From assembly GCA_003952965.2 (NCBI GenBank), contig CM025854.1, positions 8,862,650 to 8,926,649 on the forward strand: a stretch of DNA of 64,000 nt, read 5' to 3'. The notes under the pieces are model-generated. The model was not told where the DNA came from, made no database searches, and saw nothing but the letters and a program-made list of their open reading frames with translations. Source of the stretch: Morella rubra. Its lineage: Eukaryota > Streptophyta > Magnoliopsida > Fagales > Myricaceae. The position numbers and the translations under genes are program-made. The stretch's first letter is position 1. Every line of letters begins with the position of its first letter. Of this stretch, positions 23,961-35,462 are shown piece after piece.

Positions 23961-26330
23961 ATGGTTGAAATGGAAGGGATCAATCCTAATATCACTAGAC
24001 GAGGATCTAGTAGTAGTTCTAACCCGGAAGGTGAGTTGGTTGTCCTTTATCTATCTAAGTGGCTTAGATGGTATCAGACTTTTTTAATCCTTTTCTTTGG
24101 TTGGTATGTGCAGGTGACATGGTACGGGCAGACAACAAAGATAGTAGATGTTTGGAGCCTAGAGTGGAAGGACGTTGACCATTACGATTGGTACAATCAG
24201 TATGCAACAATCAAAGGCTTCAGCATTCGTAAACATACTGGGTTCAAGCATAGACATGGGTATTGGACAAGCAAAGCTTTTGTTTGTAGTAAAGAAGACA
24301 TGAAAATAAAAAAGGATTTGCTTGTGCCGGTGAAGCGAGAGCGACGAAATACGAGATGTGGGTGCCTCGCAAGTATTACTGTTCAGTGGCAGCTCAGTGG
24401 GAAGTATTCATTTGGTGACACCTTTTAAAGTTCACATGCTTCGTTCTCAAAGACACATGAGCGAGTTGTAGTGTGTGAAGGCTATAAATTCAGATAGAGC
24501 AGGCATTCACCCTAAACTGGCCCACGACTTGATGGCGGTGCAAGTTGGGGTAGACAACATGTGGGCTTCACTCATCAGGACTACAAGAATTATCTAAACG
24601 GTATAAGAATTAAGATAATGGAGGTTGGTGTAGCCGGTGTTTTTGTTAATTGGTTCAGTGCAGCTTAAGAAAGATTCATAATTCTTCTTTCAAGTCATGA
24701 TGAATGAAGAGGAGCACATTACTAACATATTCTGGTCGGACCATGCCATGCAAAACGACTATGCCATCTACCATCTTTTACATTTGTGATTCGATATTTA
24801 AGGGGGGCCATTGGAGCATTAGGGTGAATCATCACAGACAATCGGTGGTGTTCGGGGCATGTTTACTGTTTGATGAGACAGCGACACATTCAATTGGCTA
24901 TTTCAAACATTTGTTGTGTGTATGAATGGGCAGGCTCTTGAATCTCTGTTCACGGATTAAGATGCAAGTATGCTAGCTGCAATCCCATCTGCCTTACCAG
25001 ACACACACCATTTTTTATGTGCATGACACATCTCAAAATGCATTAAAGAATTTGGGACCACTGTTTGGCAACAAGACTTCAAAAGAGACTGGTTGAGGCT
25101 TTTGTTCGATCACGAGGTAGATGACTTTGAAGAGAGTTGGAGTAAAATGATTAATGAGCATGAACTCTAAGACATTGAATGGTTGCAGAAGATATATGAA
25201 AAGCGCGAGAAGTGGTGCCAAAATATGTACGCAATGTTTTTTGTGCTGGGAAGAAGACGATCCAGTTAAGTGAAAGTTTCAATGCGATATTGCGTAGGTA
25301 CTTGAACACAATTATGAATATGGATCAATTCCTACAAAATTTCCAACGAGCAGTTGATGAGTTGCGATACAATGAGTCAGAAGCAAATTTTCAAATGCTC
25401 GAAACAGTGCACATGAACCATTTGGGATTTTTTATGTGATCATGCGGCAGAAGTCTACACTCCCACTATGTTGTCTATTTTTTGGAGCAAGCAAGAAAGT
25501 TGGCTATCTTAAGTTTGACTGTCGGAGGGAAAGTATTGGGACCGAGGAGGTTGAGGTACATCTATGTAGTCGGGACCCAAACCATAATTGTTTAATATCA
25601 AAGCATTATGTGATCAAGACGGAGAATGGTTTCACCAATGTAGTTGCAAACAATTCAACTTTGTGGGTATCATCTGCAGTCATATTATATGGGTGATGAA
25701 ATAGAAGGGAGAGTTGTGTATTCCTGATGGGTATATTTTGGCTAGGTGGAGAAAAGATGTTAGGCAGTCTATTGCACCGATTTACAGGTCGCATACTACG
25801 ATTGATCTGACATTGCTAAAGGTGATCAATCGCAGGAGATATATAAACCAATATGCTTCAACTATTCAGCGTTATGGGGATAGAACTAAAGCTTGGCCAA
25901 TATTTGATCGTTATTACGCTGAACTAGAACATGATCTTGCTCAGTTGTTGGAGGATGAGAAAGGTCCTTTTGCCCCTGTTAGCGCGGGTTCTAGAGTGGA
26001 TGTTGATACGGGGATTGTTGTAAAAGGTTTCAAAATGCGGGAGCCGAAGCATAAAGGGAATAAGCGATTAAAGAGTGGAGTTGAGTGAAGGAGTTCACGT
26101 GGTCGTGGTGCGTGCCCATGGGGTTGGCCGTGCTTCGTCACAACCAGTGTCTCGCCGTTTGCAACTACTTGATGAATTGGAGGTATGTTCTCTAATTTAA
26201 TGCTTAGAGTTGAAATTTAAATTTACATTTGTGTATTCCTCCTTTGTAGGCATCCAACGAGGACGAGGAGGAAGAGATGGGGAGGACGAATCTAAAGTGG
26301 ACGATTTAAGAGCCTTGGCGAGTTGTAGAG
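23961..26330 (+). pseudogene. FAR1-related (FRS/MULE-derived) gene, broken (copy A)
   Basis: A first exon (MVEMEGINPNITRRGSSSSS) ends at a GTGAGT donor near 24030. Past an acceptor near 24116 come the FAR1 DNA-binding region (YDWYNQYATIKGFSIR; KAFVCSK), a MULE transposase-type region in several frames (NHHRQSVVFGACLLFDE; a YFKHLL pattern), and the SWIM zinc finger CSCKQFNFVGIICSH at about 25635-25690, frameshifted here. A C-terminal tail follows (25714-26088). FAR1/FHY3 proteins are nuclear factors domesticated from Mutator-like transposases. Several stops and indels make this copy non-functional. A shorter near-identical copy lies at 27272-29590. Confidence 0.8.
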
Positions 26331-26515
26331 ATCCTTACTTGAACTAAACTTTGTTGTAGGAATTGTATTATTTGACATAAACCAGGACAATTTAGATATA
26401 ACTTTGCTTGTGGTTGTACTTGAGTTTCAATATCTTAATATATGTTTTTGTACAATTTCTTTTGTTGTTGTAGCAAGATGAACTTTTACATTTATTTGGT
26501 TATTGTGCAAGATCA

Positions 26516-26524
26516 ATAATGTTA
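26516..26524. repeat. Putative 9-bp target-site duplication, left
   Basis: ATAATGTTA here and ATAATATTA at 32044-32052 match at 8 of 9 positions and abut the two inverted-repeat ends, as expected for a Mutator-like insertion. Confidence 0.6.
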
Positions 26525-26735
26525 GGCGGAAAATTCACTTTGCACTCCTAAACTTTGGGGTCATTTCTAAGTTGCACCCACTTTTATCAATTTTGTTAGA
26601 TTAGTACTCCAAAGTTTATGTTTATGTTATTTCCACCCTGGACCTCAAATTGCCGTTACTTCTCACGGCAAACCAAGACGTGCCGTTCACCTGACAACTT
26701 ACCGTTTTCATTTCCCATTTTGCCCTTTGTTTAAC
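26525..26735 (+). repeat. Left terminal inverted repeat of the Mutator-like element
   Basis: It pairs with 31837-32043 in inverted orientation. The outermost bases are (GG)CGGAAAATTC against GAATTTTTCCG on the right. Confidence 0.85.
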
Positions 26736-27271
26736 GCATACGTTGAACATTTCGTTGACCTTGGCTACCACCATCTCTGCGGCTGGAAAAGGCCAGAAGG
26801 AAGAGCAATAGCCTGTTACCCACCTCCTATTGGACCTCTTGTCGCTGGCCATCACCACAAAAGACGACCCAGAGAACCCTAAGACTGTCCCGGAAAAGTA
26901 AACGCAGTTTGCTGTGCCAACCGTGTCTGATATAATCTCTGAAGCTAAATCTCTCTTTTATATCTTCGTTGTGCCAACCGTGCCAGTCCCTACACAACAT
27001 CCTTCATTCCAGGCCTATCCCCCTTCTTCTTTCTCAGACTGGTAAGTGCAAGCTCTATGAAGATCTTTATGTTCACCGAGAGTACGTCATTGTACGTGTC
27101 CATATATAGATTTCCACTCTTGCCTGTCACTGCTTCCAGAGGAGGAAACAATGTCGTCTCTCGTGAGCAGGTGTGTCAAAGCATTAAGTTCCGTGGAGGA
27201 TAACAGTGACGGTGGCAAAGTCGCTTGTTTTGACCACGTTATACTAATGTCCCCCGAGGACTTCCTAATGG
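26736..27271 (+). other. Unidentified captured sequence in the Mutator-like element
   Basis: Between the left repeat and the FRS copy is GC-richer DNA with an ATG-led stretch at 27150 (MSSLVSRCVKALSS...), open to a stop at about 27275. It may be a captured exon. I do not recognise the source gene. Confidence 0.3.
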
Positions 27272-29590
27272 TTTAGATGGTATCAGGACTTTTTTAAGTC
27301 TTTTCTTTGGTTGGTATGTGCAAACAACGGGGAGATAGTAGATGTCTGGAGCCTAGAGTGGAAGGATATTCACCATGCATACGATTGGTACAATCAGTAC
27401 GCAACAATCAAAGGCTTCAGCATTCGTAAACAACTAGGTTCAAGCATAGACATGGGTATTGGACAAGCAAAGCTTTTGTTTGTAGTAAAGAAGGGATGAA
27501 AATAAAAAAGGATTTGCTTATGCCGGTAAAGCGAGAGCGACAAAATACGAGATGTGGGTGCCTCGCAAGTATTACTGTTCAGTGGCAGCTCAGTGGGAAG
27601 TATTGCATCTTGTTTCTAAAGTTCATATGCTTCGTTCTCAAAGACATATGAGCGAGTTGCAGTGTGCGGAGGCTATAAATTCAGAAAGAGCAGGCATTCA
27701 CCCTAAACTGGCCCACGATTTGATGGTCGTGCAAGCTGGGGGTAGACAACATGTGGGCTTCACTCATCAGGACTACAAGAATTATCTAAACGGTATAAGA
27801 ACTAAGACATTGGAGGTTGGTGTAGCCGGTGTTCTTGTTAATTGGTTCGGTGATCAGCTGAAGAAAGATTCTGAATTCTTCTTTCAAGTCATGATGGATG
27901 AAGAGGAGCACATTACTAACATCTTCTGGTCAGACCATTCCATGCAAAACGACTATGCCATCTTCGGGGATTTGTGTCATTTGACACCACATACAGGACG
28001 AACAACGAACAGGCCATTTCTTTATCTTATCCAAATTTTTCTACTATATTCTGCATTAACAGGCCATTAGGAGCATTCTTAGGGGTGAATCATCACAGAC
28101 AATCGGTGGTGTTCGGGGCATGTTTACTGTTTGATGAGACGCGCACACATTCAATTTCTATTTCAAACATTTGTTGAGTGTATGAATGGGAAGGCTCCCA
28201 AATCTCTGTTCACGGATCAAGATGCAGTATGCTAGCTGCAATCCCATCTGCCCTACCAGACACACACCATTTTTTATGTGCATGGCACATCTCAAAATGC
28301 ATTAAAGAATTTGGGACCACTATTTGGCAACAAGGACTTCAAAAGAGACTGGTTGAGGCTTTTGTTCAACCACAAGGTATATGATTTTGAACAGTGTTGG
28401 AGTAAAATGATTAAGAGCATGAACTCTAAGGCATTGAATGGTTGCAGAAGATATATGAAAAGCGCGAGAAGTGGGCCAAAAGTATGTACGCAATGTTTTT
28501 TGTGCTGGGAAGAAGACGACCCAGTTAAGTGAAAGTTTCAATGCGATATTGCGTAGGTACTTGAACACAATTATGAATATGGATCGATTCCTACAAAATT
28601 TCCAACGAGCAGTTGATGAGTTGCGATACAATGAATTACAAGTAAATTTTAAGATGCTCGAAACAGTGCACATTGATCCATTTGGGGACTTTTTATGTGA
28701 TCATGCGGCAGAAGTCTACACTCCCACTATGTTGTCTATTTTTTTGGAGCAAGCAAGAAAAGTTGGATATCTTAAGTTTGACTGTCAGAGGAAAAGGATT
28801 GGGACCGAGGAGGTTGAGGTACATCTATGCAGTCGGGACCCAAACCATAATTGTTTAATATCAAAGCATTATGTGATCAAGACGGAGAATGTTTCACCAA
28901 TGTAGTTGCAAACAATTCAACTTTGTGGGTATCATCTGCAGTCATATTATATGGGTGATGAAACAGAAGGGAGAGTTGTGTATTCCTGATGGGTATATTT
29001 TGGCTAGGTGGAGAAAAGATGTTAGGCAGTCTATTGCACCGATTTACAGGTCGCATACTACGATTGATCTGACATTGCTAAAGGTGATCAATCGCAGGAG
29101 ATATATAAACCAATATGCTTCAACTATTCAGCGTTATGGGGATAGAACTAAAGCTTGGCCAATATTTGATCGTTATTACGCTGAACTAGAACATGATCTT
29201 GCTCAGTTGTCAGAGGATGAGAAAGGTCCTTTTGCCCCTGTTAGCGCGGGTTCTAGAGTGGATGTTGATACGGGGATTGTTGTAAAAGTTTCAAAATGCG
29301 GGAGCCGAAGCATAAAGGGAATAAGCGATTAAAGAGTGGAGTTGAGCGAAGGAGTTCACGTGGTCGTGGTCGTGCCCATGGGGTTGGCCGTGCTTCGTCA
29401 CAACCAGTGTCTCGCCGTTTGCAACTACTTGATGAATTGGAGGTATGTTTCTAATTTAATGCTTAGAGTTGAAATTTAAATTTAAATTTATATTTTTGTA
29501 TTCCTCCTTTGTAGGCATCCAATGAGGACGAGGAGGAAGATGATGGGGAGGACAAATACCTCTGTAGAGATCCTTACTTGAGCAAAATTG
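27272..29590 (+). pseudogene. FAR1-related gene fragment (copy B) inside the Mutator-like element
   Basis: Similarity to copy A begins inside its first intron (TTAGATGGTATCAGGAC) and runs to the last exon (29590). It therefore lacks the first exon and the 3' UTR. Better frames than copy A show HDWYNQYATIKGF-type FAR1 sequence (27311-27499), a 172-residue MULE-type stretch (27552-28070, with LVNWFGDQLKKDSEFFFQVMMDEEEHITNIFWSD), and an intact SWIM finger CSCKQFNFVGIICSH (about 28892-28945). Frameshifts remain at about 27500, 28000-28100, 28480 and 28890. It could be the remains of the element's own transposase, but the intron-internal start fits capture of a gene fragment better. Confidence 0.75.
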
Positions 29591-29599
29591 GTACATTAT

Positions 29600-30215
29600 A
29601 TATTTTCAAAATTGTTTTTTGGTCCAACTAGTTGTGAACTTAGAAATCAAGGTTTACTAGATCGTGACGGTGATATTTGGTTTGAGGGCAAGTGGGAGAT
29701 TGTTAGAATTATTGCCCTTAACCAAATGAGTAATCCAGTCCTAAGTATCTCATATGGAATATAGTTTGGTGAAAGGAATTAATTGTATGTAAAAGGGCAT
29801 ATTTGCAATAATCTCAAATTTCAGGGGTCAATTACAATATGTTGATGGACTTGATTGTAATTAGTAGAAGCCCTAATTTTATTAGAAGAAGAGTTCTTCA
29901 GTTTAATCCTACGGCTGGAATTTGAGATCCCTAAGGATCCTATGTCTCATGCTCTCTCTAGGGTTTCCCAAGGCCTTAAATATAACTGTTATATTCTAGG
30001 GGTTGGCCATCAGAACCTATTAGAGAAATCCCTAACATGAGAGAGTGACATAAATCCCTTAGGAGGCAACATTTGTGTATTATTATTCTGAATGCTGGAG
30101 CTTTGGATTGGATCGTAAGCGGGTTGAAACTTGTGGATTCCCGAATTACTATATCAAGGTAAGTAATCGAATTCGCAATTGCAATTATAATCCTGATTAA
30201 TGTTTTTTGAAAACA
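29600..30215 (+). mobile_element. Copia-type retrotransposon 3' remnant: PPT and LTR
   Basis: A purine tract GCAAGTGGGAGAT is followed at 29701 by TGTTAGAATTATTG, the standard junction of internal region and 3' LTR in Ty1-copia elements. An LTR-like sequence follows to about 30215 (ends AAACA; border uncertain). No second LTR or pol is present, so only a 3' piece was retained in the Mutator-like element. Confidence 0.5.
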
Positions 30216-30479
30216 TGCTAAACTTCAGCACCATCATTAACGAGCCATGACGTTCTTTACAAGACAGTTAATCTTTATTTCAAGGTGATGTAATGGAGGT
30301 TGAGAGACTAAAGTTGGATATAGAAGAAGGTTGATTTGCTAAAGGTAGAGTGTGACTCTGGTTTTCTTGGAACTCAAGCATAAAACACCGTCGTCTTAGA
30401 TTTCGTACATACAGTAGACTTCCTTTTAAATTATTTTTTTCCCGTATTGATTTTCCTTCTTGGATTTCAGTACAAGGTT

Positions 30480-31475
30480 TACCTGAACCTAGAGGCATCC
30501 TTGTTGATTATAACCGATTGTAATGCTTCGTCAGTTTCAGTTGAGTATAGATTCTCCTTGGATCTCTAATGTTTTTATTTTTCGCTGTTTGGTGGATCTA
30601 ACTGTTGGTGTCTGAATATATCGTCTTTGTTGTTTTAGTTTTCTCATTTACAATTACATTTTCAGCATTATCTTATGCCCTCTCGGTCATTTTTAATGGT
30701 GGTCTGGGTTTCGATCTGGAATTTGGATATGTTATTAGAAACTGAATGCAACGGGAACCATTTTACCTCTGCATGGATGGCTAGTATTGCTAGTCGAAGG
30801 GTTCACATGGTTACTGCTGGAATCTACAGTAGTTGTTGGCAATCTACACCTTCGGCACATCACAACTGCATTGCTTTTCCCAGCTTTTGCCTCCTTTGCA
30901 GGATTCCTCTGCTTTTCATCTCTTTGGGTCATTTTTGTGTAGAGTATGGCATCTGTCAAGATGGTTCTAAATATTTCATCATTTACAGGAGCAATCCTGT
31001 TGCTTTTATGCGTTTTTCAGGGACACAAGAATATGGAAAGTGATCCAAACTTCAATCATGATGCTTCTTATACACCTTTACAAGATGAAGAAGCAAATGT
31101 TACTCTTTTTTCCAAAGCTGGATTTTTTAGCACTATGTCATTCTGGTGGTTGAATCCATTCATGAAGCAGGGTAAGAAAAAAATTCTTTGAGGAGAGTGA
31201 TATTCTACGGTTACGGTACACAGACAGTGCACAATCATGCTACTTAAAGTTTACTGATCAACTAAGCAAAAAGAAACACAAGGGAACATCTGAATCATTT
31301 TCATTGTTCGCAGTAATTTTGTCCTGCTAGAAAAAAAGAAATTTTAATTTCTGGACTCTTTGCATTGATCAAGGTCCTCATAGTGTCCACTAGTCCGTTG
31401 TTTCTTAAAGCTTTCATTGAGGTTGCCGAAGGTGAAGCAGCTTTTAAACATGAGGGTTATGTTCTGGCCGGAGGG
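30480..31475 (+). pseudogene. ABCC-type (MRP) ABC transporter fragment
   Basis: Broken frames match the N-terminal part of plant ABCC transporters of the ABCC10 type. An N-terminal membrane region (about 30760-30945, GFTWLLLE, ALLFPAFASFAGFL) is interrupted by a stop at 30940. SVKMVLNISSFTGAILLLLC and SYTPLQDEEANVTLFSKAGFFSTMSFWWLNPFMKQGKKKIL follow (30946-31191). After a frameshift and intron-like gap, the start of the first membrane domain appears (LIVSTSPLFLKAFIEVAEGEAAFKHEGY, 31365-31460). No nucleotide-binding domains are present. Intact relatives export conjugates into the vacuole; this is a captured 5' portion only. Confidence 0.75.
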
Positions 31476-31479
31476 GATT

Positions 31480-31800
31480 CGTGCACTGCTACAGAGTGGA
31501 AAATTCTACTTTATCTGCACCAGGACCCTAACATCACTCACATGGCTCACACGTACCTAATGTTCTGTCTGTCGGACCTTTTGACCAACTCTTTCATTCA
31601 CCCAATCCGCATTTACCTTCGGGCTCGAGGCACTACCCATCCATTCACTTTGGCATCGCTTGCCTGGCACGGTTTTCCTCTTGCCCATGAACTTTTTACT
31701 CGTCTTTGACTTCCGCTTTGGTGTTTTCGGTGTTGCGGCTGCCTTGGTCGTCCTATTCCAGGATTTGAGTTTGCCGGAGGCACATCAGTGTTTCAGATGG
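31480..31800 (+). pseudogene. MATE-family transporter fragment
   Basis: The frame up to 31709 contains HQDPNITHMAHTYLMFCL, LLTNSFIHPIRIYLRARGTTHPFTLASL, and, after a frameshift, a DFRFGVFGVAAALVV-type stretch. These match the middle helices of plant MATE (DTX) efflux carriers. It is fused directly behind the ABC-transporter fragment in the same open frame. Only about 100 residues of a usual ~500 are present, so it cannot function alone. Confidence 0.75.
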
Positions 31801-31836
31801 ACAGATGGCTTCTATGTTCAACGTCTATATGCAGAT

Positions 31837-32043
31837 TAAATGAAGGGCAAAACGGGAAATGAAAACTTTAAGTCCTCACGTGGACGACATGTGGTTAGTT
31901 TGCCGTGAAAAGTAACCGCAATTTGAGGTCCAGGATGGAAATCGATGTAAACATAAATTTTGGAGTACTAACCTAACGAAATCGATAAAAGTGGGTGCAG
32001 CTTAGAAATGACCCCAATTCGGGGTGCAAAGTGAATTTTTCCG
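31837..32043 (-). repeat. Right terminal inverted repeat of the Mutator-like element
   Basis: Inverted partner of 26525-26735; the flanking bases ATAATATTA (32044-32052) are the putative target duplication. Confidence 0.85.
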
Positions 32044-32133
32044 ATAATATTATTATGTTAACCTATTTGGAAAGGAGAAGAGCATGATTTCAGAAAATGC
32101 CAATGGGTAAAAACCAAAAACACCACCTCTGCA

Positions 32134-32480
32134 TAACTGACGTCAGTCATTACATCTTGTAGGGTGGAAATTACCGAAACCACATTACATGTCTACACGT
32201 CAGTCATTAAAAGTGTTCATTGCCCATTCAAAAAAATTCAATTCTCTGGCCTTCCCTGGAACTCAATTTTAGTCATGTTGCTCCCTAACAAAAAAATCAA
32301 TTCTTTCCATCGAAGCTTGAATGGAGAATAACTGACGTCAATAATTACATCTTTACAATGTTCTTAAAACCAAAACCAAATACAAAACCACATTACATGT
32401 CTACATGTCAGTCATTACATCTTTAGAAAGTTCATTGATTTTTTAGTCATGTTGCTGAAGCTTGAATGGAGTTTGGTGAA
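32134..32480. repeat. Imperfect direct repeat, period about 195 bp
   Basis: TAACTGACGTCA occurs at 32134 and 32329, and AAACCACATTACATGTCTACA-type sequence follows in both. The first copy contains the palindrome CTGACGTCAG. No gene is visible across it. Confidence 0.8.
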
Positions 32481-32692
32481 GAACTTGCCCTTTCAGGTGA
32501 ATCCTTTGAAATCTTTGTATTTTAATTCTCATGTTTGAATGGAATAGAGCCGTACTTGCAGAGCCCATACATGTAGTTTGAACATATAGCTTATCCCTGC
32601 ACATAGCAGAGCAAGGAGTCAGCTATCTTATAATTATGTCACCCAATATTTGTTTCAGTTTCAGTTTTAGGAAACTCAAAGCAAATGGAAGT

Positions 32693-33673
32693 TCAACACA
32701 GTAAATATGCATTTAGATGACAAGACAAATAGTTAATATAAAGTACTTCTAAATGTTGTACGTGGGGATGGGTTTGGAATGTTACAATCTGTGCTATCAA
32801 TTCTGGGGTATGAAAAGACTTCCGTGCCTTAGTCTCCTTCATTTTTGAAGCAATCTTTTCCACCTCTTTCTGATTCGCAACATCTCCAAGAATGTCCAAT
32901 TCTACTACAGAAAGGAGATCTTCCAAACAGTAATCCAAATTGCCTGAAAGTGTTGGATCCAACCAAAATTCCAAACATTGTTCGTTATCAAGTACCCAAG
33001 TTCCCCGTAGCCAACTCTGAGTTACCCAGAAAGCACAAGCTAACATCAGATAGATCAAAACAAATGTCTTGTTATCAACATTACTTGCTCAAGGCTCTTA
33101 AAGATGTATATGGCCAGCAGTAGGCAAATCCTGTTATATTAACTCAAACATAAACCTAAAATTATATCCCACTGCAAAGCTCACCATTGTAAACAATACC
33201 CAAAGACTGCAAGACATGTATCGAGCCCTCTAGTATCCCTACATCTGAAACACTCTTTTAAGTGTTTGTCTCCACAAATCAAAGTCTACTTGACAGCACC
33301 CACTGACAGAATATAGCTCAATAGATAGGAAATGATTTTAAGAAGACATATTTCGAAAGAAAAAGTATTGCACCATTTCACAAAGTCAAGGTTTGTCCGC
33401 ATAATTTAATTTTATCTAGAAATTGAGACAAAGTGTTGGCCACATAAAAATTGTGCATAGCCAATCAATTAAGTAAAATAAAACTCTAGCAACATTTTTC
33501 TCCCTATCAAGCTCTTTCACCATGGTTTCAAGCATAAATAATTCAAGTATGTGAAATTCGTGAAATTTACAAAGGAAAGAGAAGCTTAGAGAGTAGTAAA
33601 GTGATAAAGAAATTACTTGATCACTCAAAGCATCAGCATGCATGAAAGAGGCACTCTGCTGCTTAGCCAGCAT
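32693..33673 (-). other. Possible minus-strand gene remnant of unknown family
   Basis: Two minus-strand frames look protein-like: 32693-33058 (acidic and hydrophobic, EFWLDPTLSGNLDYCLED) and 33416-33673 (starts MLAKQQSASFMHADALSDQ and then runs into a GTAATTTC donor). I recognise neither. They may be exons of one decayed gene. Evidence is limited to amino-acid composition and a plausible donor. Confidence 0.2.
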
Positions 33674-33802
33674 TCACGGTGCAGAGCCCTAGTACTGGGT
33701 ATGAATTTTCCCTTGCAGATTGGTTAGTAAAATAAATATGCGAGGGAAGAAGATGAACTCGATATGTGCGAGACTCAAACTAGAGAGAGAGATCTGTGCA
33801 AT

Positions 33803-33994
33803 AGAGAGAGAGAAAGAGTCTTTGAAAACGGGTTGGGTCTTTAAAAAAGGGTTGGTAATGGGTAAAATGGGTTGGGTACAACTTCAGTCTTAATTAAATG
33901 ATGGGGCCTTATGTCCATTTTTTTTATCTTAGCCATTAACTCACACACTCATACAATAACCCTTTGCACAATAACTGAACCCGTGAGTCTCATG
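33803..33994. repeat. Right arm of the 11-kb-spaced inverted repeat
   Basis: Inverted partner of 22981-23202, with GA run, TCTTTGAAAA, TGGGTAAAATGGGT and CAATAACCCTTTGCACAATAA. Confidence 0.8.
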
Positions 33995-34749
33995 TGCTTT
34001 TATACTAGATCTAGGTTTTTGTCTTTTTTCCAAGTAATCACCTAGGGGCATGCTATATTTATGGAGACATAATGATTAGGGAGACGAGAAACCCCCACAG
34101 GAAAGTGCATTCATTGAGTAGTTATTCATAGAGAAGAGAGTGTTGGACAAGTGGCAAAAAAGTGGGATTTTGGAAATCTCCACAATAAAATGGCCGGCCA
34201 AGGGTGGTTGGGTGGGCTTAGGTGTGATTTTTGGGCTCCCATGCACTAATGGGCTCCGGCCCAACCTAATTCCATAAGCCCAAGTCCATATTTCAACTAC
34301 CCTTGGCCCAATGAAATTTAAATGCAATTAAATAAGCATTTTAAAATCGTTAAGCTCAAATACAATCAAATACATGAACTAATCAAATTAAATTAGACAG
34401 ATAACATCACATTAATATAAGATAAGAGTAATTAATCAAAACAAGCACTGAAAATAAAATATTAACCAAGAAAAGGAAATTCGGCCCTATTAAAAAATTA
34501 TCCAAATTAATTTAAAAATTTAAGGAAACAAAACTCAAGTCAAATAAATAATTTAAGAAGAAATGATCTTAATGCAAGGATTTAAAATTAAAAGGAAGGA
34601 AGCATATGCAATTTAAATTAAAAAGGCAAATTAAAATACTAAATTCATGAATTTAGAAACCAAAGCAATTAAACAAATACCAAAGAGCATAATTGCTTAA
34701 AATATTTTAAACAAGTGCTTCAAAAGCTGCAAAAAAAGTGAGGGGTATC
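33995..34749. other. AT-rich gene-free stretch
   Basis: No gene was recognised. The part around 34195-34330 (GGCCCA/TGGGCTT-rich) resembles decayed plant retrotransposon LTR sequence, but no borders were found. Confidence 0.4.
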
Positions 34750-35137
34750 ACAAAAATACACTTTTTATTCTCGAATTACTATAAGTTTTGCACTTTGTAT
34801 TCTAAACTACTACGTTTGAGATATTGCATCCATAAGCTATCAATCCTTAACACATTGTACAACCTCCGTCTAATTTGTTTTGTCAAATTAGATGGAGATT
34901 TTTTTTTTTAAAATAATGATTATGCCCTTAAATATGACATGCTATTTGACTTTTAAAGGTATAATTGACATTTCGTATTAAAAAGGTAAATTTCTGTCCA
35001 ATTTGATGGAAAAAATAGACGGTGTGTGCAATATGTTAGAGATGAATAGTTTGTAGGTGCAATTTCTCAAACATGGTAGTTTAGGGTGCAAAGTGCAAAA
35101 GAAGTAGTAGTAATGAGTGGAAAGTGTATTGTTCTCA
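34750..35137. mobile_element. Foldback MITE with ~120-bp inverted repeats
   Basis: The left arm (about 34755-34880) and the reverse complement of the right arm (about 35015-35132) align through AATACACTTT, TTTTGCACTTTG, CTAAACTAC, TTTGAGA-ATTGCA and CCGTCTA. The central 130 bp is AT-rich with no coding capacity. The repeat CTTTGCACCCTAAACT resembles the terminal repeat of the Mutator-like element at 26525, which suggests a related non-autonomous family. Exact ends and target duplication were not resolved. Confidence 0.7.
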
Positions 35138-35462
35138 AACAATAATGACACAATATATTAAAGCGAGTAGGATAATTTAGATTATAGTAGGGTAGTACCA
35201 CCGTGATGTTATACACAATTTAATATTTAATTTTAATCTAAATGACACAAATTTTATTTATGTATCTCAATTCCACTTTTGTGAGATGCAAGGCATTAAG
35301 GAAGAGTAATTAGGTTGTACTGAAAGCGATAAAGCTCAGATAACACAAGTTGAATTGTCCAATTTTAAAATATTAGTTATAAGTTAATCGATCTACAACA
35401 TAAATGAATTCAAAAAATAGCATATAATATATACATGTTCCTCATCGAGAATAGTAGATTGG
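35138..35462. other. AT-rich spacer
   Basis: Nothing supportable was seen in this stretch. Confidence 0.5.

Larger units (their letters stand above)
26525..32043. mobile_element. Mutator-like (Pack-MULE-type) element carrying four foreign fragments
   Basis: Terminal inverted repeats of about 210 bp (26525-26735 and 31837-32043) align end to end with roughly 80-85 percent identity by eye, sharing GAAAATTCACTTTGCAC, GGGGTCATTTCTAAG and TGCACCCACTTTTATC. Imperfect 9-bp flanking duplications support transposition. The 5.1-kb interior holds part of an FRS gene, a copia LTR fragment, ABC-transporter fragments and a MATE-transporter fragment, all on the plus strand. Carriage of host gene pieces between long inverted repeats is the definition of a Pack-MULE. 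The FRS part is transposase-like by descent, but it is broken and lacks its 5' end. Confidence 0.8.

Noticed and set aside
30280..30500. Independent gene upstream of the ABC-transporter fragment
   Set aside because: No credible frame; more likely 5' sequence captured with the transporter.
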